The notes beneath the pieces were generated by a model. It was given only the letters and a program-made list of their open reading frames with translations, had not been told where the DNA came from and made no database searches. DNA of 64,000 nucleotides from Colletes latitarsis. Lineage: Eukaryota > Arthropoda > Insecta > Hymenoptera > Colletidae. Location: NCBI RefSeq assembly GCF_051014445.1, contig NC_135134.1:28399672-28463671 (forward strand). Reading direction: 5' to 3'. Of this stretch, positions 1 through 7,440 are shown piece after piece; position 1 is the first letter of the stretch; every line of letters begins with the position of its first letter. The position numbers and the translations under genes were made by a program.

Positions 1-2081
1 CCTGTCGCATCTCGAGCGACGGTTTTTTGGAAGTGCGTTTCACACTCCTCCTCCGCCTTGGTGTGTACCGAGGTCGAAGGGAGTTCTTCGACTTCCCAAA
101 ACTTGCGAATCGCCGTGTCCAACGATTCGAGGACGTTACAGTGCAACGTCCGCAAAGTTTTGTTTTTACTGCCCTGAGCATTTATTGGGCCGGAAAGAAT
201 CCAGCCAAATGCAGTTTCTTGGGCGATTGGACCTGTACTGCTTATTCGACGGAAACCCGGTCGAATAACTTGCGCGTACAGGTCCGCACCGATCAACACT
301 TCAATCGGTTGACCGGAAGCTGGATTTGGATCTGCAAGCGGCAGATCCCGCAGCGCGTCGCATTTGAGTGCACCGGGCAAGGGCGAGGCGTAGCTCGTAA
401 TTTTGTGTACGATGTACGCTCTCGTCTCGACTATCGGCGCGGTATCTTGTACCGTTCCCAAATGCATCTGTACGCTGTATTTAATCTGTTGGGTTCGGCC
501 GCCCCCCAAGCCCGTCACTGTGGCTGGGGATTTCCTCCGCGAGAATTTGAGGTCATTTGTCAAATTCGCGGAGATGAAAGACGACTCAGAACCCTGATCG
601 ATCAGTGCGCGCGCGATTCGCGACGCACCGTTCTCTCCGTACACACGCACGCTCGCCGTGGCTAACAACACAGCCTTCGGTACGTCTGCACCGAGCGCGG
701 TACAATGTGACGTACCGGGCTGTGACGTCGTTGCCTGTGACGTCGTGGTACGAGCTGCTCGTTCGGCAGGTTGCGGCCGGCTCGGTGGAGCCGTATAACG
801 CTTTTTCGGGCGTTTGTCCGACGAAACCGTTGTCGCAGGTTTGCGACTTTCGGTTTCGCTCCGAAAGGTCTCAAAATGCAGCAGAGCATGATGTCTGCCC
901 TTGCACTTCGGGCACCCCTCCTCGGATGGACAACGCGCGTTTCCATGCTGAGGTGACAAGCAGAGAATGCACCGCTGGCTATCTTTTATAAACTGATAGC
1001 GGCGGTTCGGCGTCAAGTTTCTGAATGCACCACATTTGGTCATTCTGTGCTCAAGGCCATAAAATCCGCAAGTCACAGTTTTCTCAGCTGGACTTTCTAG
1101 AACGGAGTTGTGACTCCGTACTTTATGTTTCGGTGGGTGTTCGGTCGCAGGCTTGCTCGGACCTTCATCTAACATAGTTAGAGTCCTTGCATGCCCCTCC
1201 AGGAACTCTATCAGCTCGACATGCGAGGGATAGTCCGGGGTGAGACGCTGCGACCTTTCCCACTCAGCTTTCAGAGGCCCTTCTAAATGGCTTCGAATAG
1301 TATGGGCTAGCAGCCAATTTCGCTGCTGTAAAATCGTGCCCTGTTTTTCGAATGCCGCAAGGGCCTGTTTGAAAACGACGACGACCTGATTTAGGCTATC
1401 GAGATCATCTCTTTTGATCGTTTTCAGTTTGGTCAGTTGATTAAGCAATTTGGCGGTCACGATACGTGGTAATCCGAATTGTTCTTTCAGGGTTTTCCAC
1501 GCCACTTCGAAATTCTCATCGGTAACTTCGAGGTGCACGATCGCTGCCAACGCTTTATCCTCCAGACAGGCGTTCAGATATTGCAATCGATGCACATCTG
1601 CAAGCCTAGGATTATTTATTATGCCGGAGGTGAACAGATCCGCGAAATGTCTCCATTTACGTGGGTCACCTCCGAACTTGGGGAGCCGTTGTTTTGGAAG
1701 TTCGATAGCGACGTCATGGGGGCTGACCGACGTGGGTGCCGCTTTTGATTCAGCGGCCAGTCTAGTCAGCTCCGTGGTAACGTACGCCTGGAATTCCATA
1801 TATTCCGTCTCCTTATTCTCTACGCCACCTTTTGCGAGGAAGTCGCACGTGTTGCGTTTCGCAGGGGCATATTTTCTCCGAATCGACAAGTACTGCTCAA
1901 TAGCTTCCTTGTATTGTTCGGATACGGTGGCGAGCTTTGTCCTGAGGAGCTCCTCAGTGAACTGAGCTCGGCCACGTTTCTTTAAGTAAGAGATCGACCT
2001 TGACATCATGTCGAACCGGGTGACCAGGTCGTCGAGATCGCCTTCGAACTCGCTTCGACCTTCATCCTTGGCAACAGACAT
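1..2081 (-). CDS. BEL/Pao Gag-protease polyprotein, partial (N-terminal 693 residues)
   Basis: I translated the minus strand by hand from the ATG at 2081-2079 to base 1 and met no stop in 693 codons. The frame is open at the window edge. The start has A at -3 and lies about 110 bases after the primer-binding site. Landmarks: a Gag-like segment with PKFGGDPRKW (residues 134-143), typical of BEL/Pao; a Cys/His region (338-402) ending CPKCKGRHHALLH; a retropepsin-like active site, ALIDQGSESS, with catalytic Asp495; VLIGADLY (595-602) and TAFGWILSGP (623-632), both characteristic of the BEL protease-to-RT linker; and FWEVEELP just before the edge, which normally precedes RT. One oddity is that the first zinc knuckle reads CGFYGLEHRMTKC (338-350), with Tyr341 where family members normally have the second Cys. 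Family assignment is firm. Whether the element is active cannot be judged without the rest of pol. Confidence 0.9.
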   Translation of the reverse strand, partial: MSVAKDEGRSEFEGDLDDLVTRFDMMSRSISYLKKRGRAQFTEELLRTKLATVSEQYKEAIEQYLSIRRKYAPAKRNTCDFLAKGGVENKETEYMEFQAYVTTELTRLAAESKAAPTSVSPHDVAIELPKQRLPKFGGDPRKWRHFADLFTSGIINNPRLADVHRLQYLNACLEDKALAAIVHLEVTDENFEVAWKTLKEQFGLPRIVTAKLLNQLTKLKTIKRDDLDSLNQVVVVFKQALAAFEKQGTILQQRNWLLAHTIRSHLEGPLKAEWERSQRLTPDYPSHVELIEFLEGHARTLTMLDEGPSKPATEHPPKHKVRSHNSVLESPAEKTVTCGFYGLEHRMTKCGAFRNLTPNRRYQFIKDSQRCILCLSPQHGNARCPSEEGCPKCKGRHHALLHFETFRSETESRKPATTVSSDKRPKKRYTAPPSRPQPAERAARTTTSQATTSQPGTSHCTALGADVPKAVLLATASVRVYGENGASRIARALIDQGSESSFISANLTNDLKFSRRKSPATVTGLGGGRTQQIKYSVQMHLGTVQDTAPIVETRAYIVHKITSYASPLPGALKCDALRDLPLADPNPASGQPIEVLIGADLYAQVIRPGFRRISSTGPIAQETAFGWILSGPINAQGSKNKTLRTLHCNVLESLDTAIRKFWEVEELPSTSVHTKAEEECETHFQKTVARDAT

Positions 2082-2187
2082 GGTGATCTCTAATTCGAGG
2101 ATTTTACAATCTACTCGAAATTAAGTGGTCCCGTAAGCAGCGACTTACGTGAACGTACTGCAACTCTTTCCTGTTCTTTCAACCTCA
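2082..2187 (-). other. 5' leader between primer-binding site and Gag start
   Basis: About 106 bases between the primer-binding site and the ATG at 2081. No conserved element is recognised. This is the expected position of a packaging signal in an LTR retrotransposon, but none can be demonstrated here. Confidence 0.5.
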
Positions 2188-2205
2188 ATCCGGCTCGAAG
2201 GACCG
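2188..2205 (-). promoter_or_regulatory. Primer-binding site, probably for tRNA-Tyr
   Basis: On the minus strand this reads CGGTCCTTCGAGCCGGAT, two bases inside the LTR edge. It is the complement of the 3' end of animal tRNA-Tyr (ending ATCCGGCTCGAAGGA plus CCA) as I remember it. The single mismatch is at the terminal A of CCA. Position next to the LTR supports the call; the tRNA identity is from memory. Confidence 0.6.
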
Positions 2206-2207
2206 TT

Positions 2208-3745
2208 TGTTAGAAACTAAGGGTTCTAACCGGGGTCCGGACGAGGGAAATACTAGGGAGAGTGATTGATAAGTTTTTTATTTTGTAATTTTCGCTTGTT
2301 GCTTTGCGACAAGCCTTTTATTTAATTTTAACAAAAAAAATGAAAAAAAAATAAAAAATATAAATTACAAAAAGAGAGAATTTGTTTATAATCCAGCCGG
2401 GGGTGGAGATTCACCGGTGTTGCCCCGGTTGGGATGGACCTTGGTTGCTGTAACAAAGGTTTGTTCAGATTAAATACGTGCGTACACGTATCGTAAACAC
2501 GCTCGTCAGCTGTTCGCCTCGCTCTCCTAGCGACCAGCGGTGCGCTGGGAGGGGGGAATCAGCTGTCGTTTAACGTGAATCAGTGGACTGTAAATTTGTA
2601 CTTGTACGCTGATAACTATTTATTGAAATTATCAGCGATACTTTTGCCCTGAACAGAAGAGAATTCACTCGTATCTGTCGGGGGCGACTTAGCCACGGAC
2701 GGGTCACCAAATGGAGGTCGTAAAGCTCCAAATGGGTGGATCCCGTGAGCACGCTCTCCGTGCGGGTGACGTAGGAACGTCGTGCGAGGAGATTTCCTGC
2801 GACACTGTAAAATTACTGCACGGCGACCGTTTCTACCGGGGACCGTGACAGTAAAGTGTCCTTTGCAAAAAATCCCTCGCGGGTCCAACCGCACTATAAA
2901 GCCTACCCGTCGACCGTGTTGCACGGGGACCGTATTTGGTAGCCGGCGTGACGGAAGGTGAGGCGACCTTGAACCCGAACTCCTCCGTAGGGTGTACGGT
3001 CGACTCGTACACCGACGGGTTTTTGGAGAGGGTCTTTTGACGACCTTTGCACGAAGAGCACTCCACGAGGCGGTACCGATTCAACGGTATGACCTTTGGG
3101 TGGCTCCAAAGCCGTATAGCTTTAAAGGGATTCTGGGTGGGTGCACCCTGAGTCCCTTACGTCGCGGTCGCGGCAACGACTGCAACGTACAATTCTTCCT
3201 AGCGAAGGCGGTCGCGCCACGCGCTGCGTGTATTACGACCTCCCTTTTGTCGCAGGTAGATTGTTCTGGGAAACTCTAACCGCAGCAACGGAGAGAATTC
3301 TTTTTTATACAAGTCCGAATATTATGTGCGAGTCCGTACTTGAGGAGCGAGATCTTCTGGGATCCGCTCCCGTTGGCAGTCGGCTCGTGAATAATTACGA
3401 ATATCGTCGCGGATCGACAGACGAAGACTCGGTCGCGCCTTGTCGTCGCGACGTGGCGCTGCCGAATTCAGCTGTCGATCTCTTTTCAATATATTATACG
3501 GTTCTCTCTCTCGACGCTGACGTCACGATACCGTTTAAACCGGTGCGAAGCGAATCTTCGCGTGAGGTCAGCGTACAAAAACACGTAAACGGCCGCGGTT
3601 TTAAATCGTCCGAACGTTCAACGAACCTGACGAACGCTTAACCTTCCGCAGTGTCACGTACACAAACGGATACGGGAATCGCAGCCGAGAATTTAATGTT
3701 TTCAGACTAACGCGATTTTAAATAGTTTTTTAACATATTTAAACA
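2208..3745 (-). repeat. Putative 5' LTR of the BEL/Pao element (about 1.54 kb)
   Basis: The inner edge is set by the primer-binding site: minus strand ...TTTCTAACA, two bases, then CGGTCC. The outer edge is set where satellite begins: minus strand TGTTTAAATATG starts at 3745. The termini TGTT...AACA are those expected of an LTR. A candidate TATA box (minus strand GTATAAAAAA, 3310 to 3301) and AATAAA-type signals (near 2625-2618, 2321-2315 and 2280-2274) are in the right order for U3-R-U5. An A/T-rich stretch at 2270-2380 lies near the inner end. Open frames here, including one of 166 codons at 3141-3641, match nothing I recognise. The second LTR is not in the window, so the boundaries are inferred from one copy. 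Confidence 0.6.
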
Positions 3746-5176
3746 TATGCGAATGTATGAGCCTGATGACTGCAAATCCCAACCCTAACCTAGACCTAAC
3801 ATTCGTTATCCTCTAAAATATTGATCGAGACCAGGTTTAGTCGACTGTTTCAGTGTGGTACCACATTACTACGTGATCCAATCCAGAAAAAGCCCAGAAT
3901 CTGGCCATCAAGTAAGAGATATATGCGAAAGTATGAGCCTGAGGAGGGCAAATCCTAGACCCAACTCAGACTTAACATATGTTATCCTCTAAAATATCGA
4001 TCGAAGCAAGTTTTAATCGACTGCTTCAGTGTGGTACCACACTACTATGTGATCCATACCAGAAAAAACCCAGGATCTGTTCAACAAGTATGTGAAGAAT
4101 GCGAAAGTATGAGACTGATGAGGGCAAATCCCATACATAATCCAGACCTAACATGCATTATCCACTAAAATATTGATCGTGACCAGGCTTAGTCGACTGT
4201 TTCGGTGTGGTACCACATTACTACGTGATCCAATCCAGAAAAAGCCCAGAATCTGGCCATCAAGTAAGAGATATATGTGAAAGTATGAGCCTGAGGAGGG
4301 CAAATCCTAGACCCAACTCAGACTTAACATGTGTTATCCTGTAAAATATTGATCGAAACCAGGTTTAATGGACTGTATCAGTGTGGTACCACATTCCTAC
4401 GTGATCCAAACCAGAAAAAGCCCAGAATCTGGCCATTCAAGAATGAGAAACATGCGAAAGTATGAGTCTGATGAGAGCAAATCCCAGACCTAACCTAGAC
4501 CTAACATGAGTTATCCTTTGAAATGTTGACCCAGACTAGGTTTAATTGACTGTTTCGGTGTGGTACCACATTACCACGTGATCCAAACCAGAAAAAACCC
4601 AGGATCTGTTCAACAGGTATGTGAAGAATGCAAAAGTGTGAGCCTGATGAGGGTAAATCCCGGACCTAACATAGACCTAACATGCGTTATCCTCTAAAAT
4701 ATTGATCGAAACCAGGTTTAATGGTCTGCTTCAGCGTGGTACCGCATTACTACGTGATCGATACCAAAAAAGGCCCAGAATCTGGCCATCAAGAATGAGA
4801 AATATGCGAAAGTATGAGCCTGATGAGTGCAAATCCCAGACCTAACCTAGACCTAACATGCGTTATCCTCTAAAATATCGATCGAAACCACGTTTAATCG
4901 ACTGTTTCAGTGTGGTACCACATTACTACGTGATCCAATCCAGAAAGAGCCCAGAATCTGGCCATCAAGTAAGAGATATATGCGAAAGTATGAGCCTGAT
5001 GGGGGCAAATCCTGCATCCAACTCAGGCTTATCATGTGTTATCCTCTAAAATATTGATCGAAACCAGGTTTAATGGACTGTTTCAGTGTGATACCACATT
5101 ACCACGTGATCCAAACCAGAAAAAACCCGGGATCTGGCCAACAAGTATGCGGAAAATGCGAAAGTATGACCCTGAT
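3746..5176 (+). repeat. 176-bp satellite array, left block (about 8 monomers)
   Basis: Tandem monomers of about 176 bp. Each contains, in order, the phrases tatgcgaaagtatgagcctgatg, aaatcccagacctaacc, tagacctaacatgcgttatcc, ctaaaatattgatcg, ccaggttta, gactgtttcagtgtggtacc, acattactacgtgatcc and ccagaatctggccatcaag. Monomers differ from one another by scattered substitutions. The block starts exactly at the LTR edge at 3746 and is cut at 5176 by the R1-clade element. Orientation and phase are the same as in the right block. Confidence 0.97.
5163..5176 (+). repeat. Target-site duplication, left copy
   Basis: The 14 bases agtatgaccctgat precede the element and recur at 11161-11174 right after the poly(A). 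The match can be read as 16 bases if the last two A of the tail belong to the target. The sequence is satellite, and the uninterrupted equivalent occurs nearby at 11513-11526. A 14-bp duplication is what R1 elements usually make. Confidence 0.93.
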
Positions 5177-5560
5177 TCCCTCAGGGGCTACCAGCCTTTC
5201 AGCTGCAGTACGGGCTTAACGAACCCGGGGTACCCGAGTCATACACACACCGTAAGCCTCCTGTTGGTCGTCACAACGACCCATTCACAATTCCCTATTG
5301 GTTTTGTGAATGGTACGTGACGGCAGGAGGAACGGGGGTCTTGGCTTAACCGCCTGGGCCACGAGTATGGCGACTCTATGAAATCGCCCTCCAATCCTAA
5401 GCTATGGTGCGCGGCGATGGGATGCATGGTTGGGGGAGAAGGCCCAATCCCAAGCGACCACCTCCGGGGAACCTGCCGAACCCCCGGAGTATTAGGCTTA
5501 CCCGGGTAAGGCGGCTCTGCCCGGGTGGACCTTTATTTCCGACCATCTCGTGGGACTATT
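5177..5560 (+). other. 5' UTR of the R1-clade element, with hairpins
   Basis: A stretch of 384 bases between the target duplication and the first in-frame ATG of ORF1. It contains inverted repeats: 10-bp arms CCATTCACAA (5281-5290) and TTGTGAATGG (5304-5313); 8-bp arms at 5462-5469 and 5482-5489; and a perfect 14-bp palindrome CTTACCCGGGTAAG at 5497-5510. R1-clade elements are thought to use an internal or host promoter; none is recognisable here. Confidence 0.75.
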
Positions 5561-7438
5561 ATGGACACAGAAAATAAAATGGGGATGGGGCGGATTTTGT
5601 CGGTTGGGGAGGACGGAGACGGGGTTGGGGTTAGGGTGGCGGCGCTCGCGCCCCACTCAGCGCCAGGTCCGGCTTCGTGGAGGGTGGAGGAGGACGACGA
5701 GACGGCGTCGGTCTCGTCCTTCTCCTCCAGCACGAGCCACATAGGCTCTAAGAGGAAGAGGACGGGGCAGGCCGTCGTCGAGGTGGGCGGGGCGATGAGC
5801 CCGTCGGTGAGGCTGAGTTGCCTCAGGGACGAGGTGCCCGAGGAGATATCGGAGAGGATCTCCTCGTCCCTGAGGCGGGTGGAGAAAGTCGCCGCTGCCT
5901 GCGCCTTTAAGGGGCAGAAAAGCGGTGGCGCGGAGGCCCTGAAGGCCGCGGCGGAGGAAATGAGGGAGGCGGCGCGGGAGCTCAGAGGGCGGAACGCCCG
6001 TCTGCAGCTCCTGTTGGAGGAGGAGCGACAGGGGAGGAGGAGGGCAGAGGCGCTGTGGAACAGCGCGGCCCTCCCTCCCATCCTCCCTCCTCCTCCACCG
6101 CCGCGTCCCTCGGCGGAGGTAAATAAACGGGGTGCGGCGGCAGTGGTGCGGGGCACCGCGGGCCCCTCCACCCGCACTCCGCCCGTGAAGAAGTCCCCGT
6201 CCTCCTCAGAAGACGATCTTCTGAGGAGGATTGGGGACATGACTGATGGCAAGCTGGCCGCCTTCCGGGAGGAGCTCCTCGCCGGAAGAGCGGTCAGCAG
6301 GAAGGCGGTGCCTCCCCGACCTGTTCCGGTACAGTCGGGGAAGGCAAAGAAGGGCGGAGTGAAGGCTCCGCCCAGCGTTGCGGCACCAGGGCCCCGGGTC
6401 GCGACCCCCAAGGGGGGTGGTGTACCCGTGGCCGCGGTGGTCGCGTCCTCCACAGCACCCTCCCAAGGGGGGGTGGCGTGGAGTGAGGTGGTGGGGCGGA
6501 AGGCGAAGGGGGCGGCGAGGAAGGCCTCGCAACCGCAGCCTCCGCCTCCGCCGCCGGCGGCCAAGGTAAAGGCCGCGAAGGTCGGGAAGGCACGACCAGG
6601 TCGTCCCCCAAAAACGGCAGCGGTGACGCTGACCGTTGCGCAGGGGGGCGACCTGACCCTCGCGGAGGCGATGCGGCTCGCCAGGGAGAATATCTCCCTG
6701 GAAGAGCTGGGCATCGCCTCCGTGAGGGCGAAGAGGGCCGTGACCGGGGGTCTCTTGCTGGAGATCCCCGGTGCAGAAGGCGGCGCGAAGGCGGATCGTC
6801 TCGCCCAGAGGCTCCGGGAGCAGCTGGGCGAGCGAGGTGTCCGGGTCGCCCGGCCCACGAAGCGCACGGAGATGCGCATTTGTGGGCTGGACGACTCGGT
6901 CAGCGCACAGGATGTGTCCCGTGCCCTTGCGAGGGCGGGGGACTGTCCTGTGGAGGACCTGCGGATCGGAGAGATCCGCAGGTCGCCCTCCGGCCTCGGG
7001 TCGGTGTGGGCCCGGTGCCCCCTCTCTGCCGCCCGTAAGGTGGCGGAATCCGGGAGGGTGTTGGTGGGGTGGGTTTCGGCGCGAGTGGAAATCCTCGCGC
7101 CGCGCCCGCTCCAGTGTCACCGCTGCCTCGAATTGGGGCACGTGAGGCAGTGGTGCACCTCGCCGGTGGACCGCAGCGGTCAGTGTTACCGCTGCGGTGC
7201 CAAAGAGCACCGTGCGAGCCAGTGCTCGGCGGCCCCCCACTGCCCGTTATGTGCGGACATGGGGAGGCCAGCCGATCACAGGGTGGGGAGCAAGAAGTGC
7301 TCCCCCCCCTCCCGGAAGGAGAGGAAGAGGCGGGCTGCACCGGCTCCGGTGCCGAGGGCGGTGGCATCGTCCTCCATGGAGGTGGACGGTGCTACGGGGA
7401 CGGACGGCCGGGAGGAGGCTGGCGCGGCCATTAATTAA
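5561..7438 (+). CDS. ORF1, gag-like RNA-binding protein of the R1-clade element
   Basis: 625 residues from the first in-frame ATG (5561); a GTG 12 codons upstream also lies in frame but is unlikely to start translation. Order of parts: an acidic and Ser-rich N-terminus with a basic SKRKR patch (about residue 63) that could be a nuclear signal; a Glu/Arg/Leu-rich helix-forming stretch (about 90-165), probably coiled coil; a Pro/Ala/Lys-rich linker (about 165-380); a compact region containing TEMRICGLDDSVSAQ (about 430-515) resembling the RRM-like fold before the knuckles in related proteins; then three zinc knuckles. The knuckles are C519-C522-H527-C532, C542-C545-H550-C555 and a wider C561-C564-H573-C580. 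This arrangement is standard for R1 and Jockey relatives. The protein should coat element RNA and carry it to the target. The frame is intact. The gene is strongly GC-biased and contains many long inverted repeats. Confidence 0.94.
   Translation: MDTENKMGMGRILSVGEDGDGVGVRVAALAPHSAPGPASWRVEEDDETASVSSFSSSTSHIGSKRKRTGQAVVEVGGAMSPSVRLSCLRDEVPEEISERISSSLRRVEKVAAACAFKGQKSGGAEALKAAAEEMREAARELRGRNARLQLLLEEERQGRRRAEALWNSAALPPILPPPPPPRPSAEVNKRGAAAVVRGTAGPSTRTPPVKKSPSSSEDDLLRRIGDMTDGKLAAFREELLAGRAVSRKAVPPRPVPVQSGKAKKGGVKAPPSVAAPGPRVATPKGGGVPVAAVVASSTAPSQGGVAWSEVVGRKAKGAARKASQPQPPPPPPAAKVKAAKVGKARPGRPPKTAAVTLTVAQGGDLTLAEAMRLARENISLEELGIASVRAKRAVTGGLLLEIPGAEGGAKADRLAQRLREQLGERGVRVARPTKRTEMRICGLDDSVSAQDVSRALARAGDCPVEDLRIGEIRRSPSGLGSVWARCPLSAARKVAESGRVLVGWVSARVEILAPRPLQCHRCLELGHVRQWCTSPVDRSGQCYRCGAKEHRASQCSAAPHCPLCADMGRPADHRVGSKKCSPPSRKERKRRAAPAPVPRAVASSSMEVDGATGTDGREEAGAAIN
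5686..5728 (+). other. Quasi-palindrome in ORF1 (18-base arms, 16 matches)
   Basis: Arms 5686-5703 and 5711-5728 around ggcgtcg, with two mismatches. It codes for an acidic/Ser-rich part of ORF1. Confidence 0.75.
5820..5876 (+). other. 15-bp perfect inverted repeat in ORF1
   Basis: GCCTCAGGGACGAGG (5820-5834) and its exact complement (5862-5876). Two further outer pairs would be U-G in RNA. An inner pair of 9-bp arms (5839-5847/5858-5866) competes or nests. Leu-Arg, Asp-Glu and Ser codons on the two sides are chosen so that the DNA is complementary. Confidence 0.9.
5978..6010 (+). other. Inverted repeat in ORF1 with two one-base bulges
   Basis: GAGCTCAGAGGGCG (5978-5991), loop gaa, then CGCCC-G-TCTG-C-AGCTC (5995-6010): 14 pairs with two bulged bases. 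It lies in the coiled-coil coding part. Confidence 0.75.
6040..6073 (+). other. Two-part hairpin in ORF1
   Basis: GAGGGC (6040-6045) pairs with GCCCTC (6068-6073), and inside it GCGCTGT (6050-6056) pairs with ACAGCGC (6060-6066) around a 3-base loop. Confidence 0.7.
6193..6238 (+). other. 20-bp hairpin in ORF1
   Basis: TCCTCCTCAGAAGA (6200-6213) and its exact complement (6217-6230) with a 3-base loop. It is extended by GTCCCC (6193-6198) and GGGGAC (6233-6238) across a 1x2 internal loop. It codes for the Ser/Glu/Asp run at about residue 215. Confidence 0.9.
6258..6293 (+). other. Hairpin in ORF1 centred on GAGGAGCTCCTC
   Basis: CCGC (6258-6261), CTTCCGG (6262-6268) and GAGGAG (6269-6274) pair with CTCCTC (6275-6280), CCGGAAG (6282-6288) and GCGG (6290-6293): 17 pairs with two single-base bulges. 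The centre is a perfect 12-bp palindrome. Confidence 0.8.
6310..6373 (+). other. Two adjacent hairpins in ORF1
   Basis: First: GCCT, CCCCGA and CTGT (6310-6324, one bulge) with ACAG, TCGGGG and AGGC (6331-6345, one bulge), 14 pairs. Second: GGGCGGAG (6352-6359) with CTCCGCCC (6366-6373), perfect. Confidence 0.75.
6448..6483 (+). other. 17-base quasi-palindrome in ORF1
   Basis: Arms 6448-6464 and 6467-6483 match at 14 of 17 positions without gaps. One of the three mismatches would be U-G in RNA. Confidence 0.65.
6663..6722 (+). other. Continuous hairpin of about 25 pairs in ORF1
   Basis: Outer arms CGGAGGCGATGC (6663-6674) and its exact complement (6711-6722). Then GCTC/GAGC (6676-6679/6704-6707). 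Then CCAGGGAGA (6681-6689) and its exact complement (6693-6701) with a 3-base loop. Confidence 0.88.
6743..6832 (+). other. Two hairpins in ORF1
   Basis: ACCGGGGGTCTC (6743-6754) and GAGATCCCCGGT (6761-6772) pair at 11 of 12 positions; the exception is G opposite T. Next, CTCGCCCAG and GCTCC (6800-6815) pair with GGAGC and CTGGGCGAG (6817-6832) across a symmetrical 2x2 loop: 14 pairs. Confidence 0.85.
6850..6984 (+). other. Three consecutive hairpins in ORF1
   Basis: First: GCCCAC and GCGCA (6853-6866) with TGCGC and GTGGGC (6873-6887). Second: CACAGGA, GTCCC and GCCCT (6906-6927) with AGGGC, GGGAC and TCCTGTG (6932-6952), 17 pairs with 2-3-base internal loops. Third: GACCTGCGGATC (6956-6967) and its exact complement (6973-6984). 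They sit back to back in the RRM-like coding region. Confidence 0.85.
7077..7198 (+). other. Two hairpins around the zinc-knuckle codons of ORF1
   Basis: CGGCGCGAG (7077-7085) and its exact complement (7094-7102). ACCGCAGCGGT (7170-7180) and its exact complement (7188-7198) with a 7-base loop, overlapping the second knuckle. Confidence 0.85.
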
Positions 7439-7440
7439 TG
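7436..7440 (+). promoter_or_regulatory. TAATG stop-start overlap coupling ORF1 and ORF2
   Basis: ORF1 ends TAA at 7436-7438 and ORF2 begins ATG at 7438-7440, sharing one A. The same UAAUG arrangement is known to support termination-reinitiation in the silkworm R1-clade element SART1. By analogy ORF2 would be made at a low, coupled level. This is inferred from the junction sequence only. Confidence 0.8.

Larger units (their letters stand above)
1..3745 (-). mobile_element. BEL/Pao LTR retrotransposon, 5' part, runs off the left edge
   Basis: Read on the minus strand, the order is LTR (3745 to 2208), a primer-binding site (2205 to 2188), a short leader, then a long Gag-protease reading frame from 2081 out of the window. 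The protein is of the BEL/Pao family (see the CDS entry). The LTR begins TGTT and ends AACA. Satellite sequence starts at 3746, immediately beside the LTR, so the element most likely inserted into the satellite array. The right flanking base run is tatgc, a candidate target duplication whose partner lies outside the window. Reverse transcriptase, RNase H, integrase and the 3' LTR are not visible. Confidence 0.85.

Noticed and set aside
27..665. 212-codon open frame on the plus strand at the left edge
   Set aside because: It is antisense to the clearly recognisable BEL/Pao protease region.
2460..2500. Hairpin atacgtg-cgta-cacgtat as a regulatory element
   Set aside because: Seven-bp arms in the LTR; too short to separate from chance without other LTR copies.
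3141..3641. 166-codon open frame and smaller frames on both strands at 2570-3641
   Set aside because: They lie in the inferred LTR, resemble no protein I know, and disagree with each other in frame.
5177..5560. Promoter for the R1-clade element
   Set aside because: No TATA, initiator or downstream element could be distinguished in the 5' UTR.
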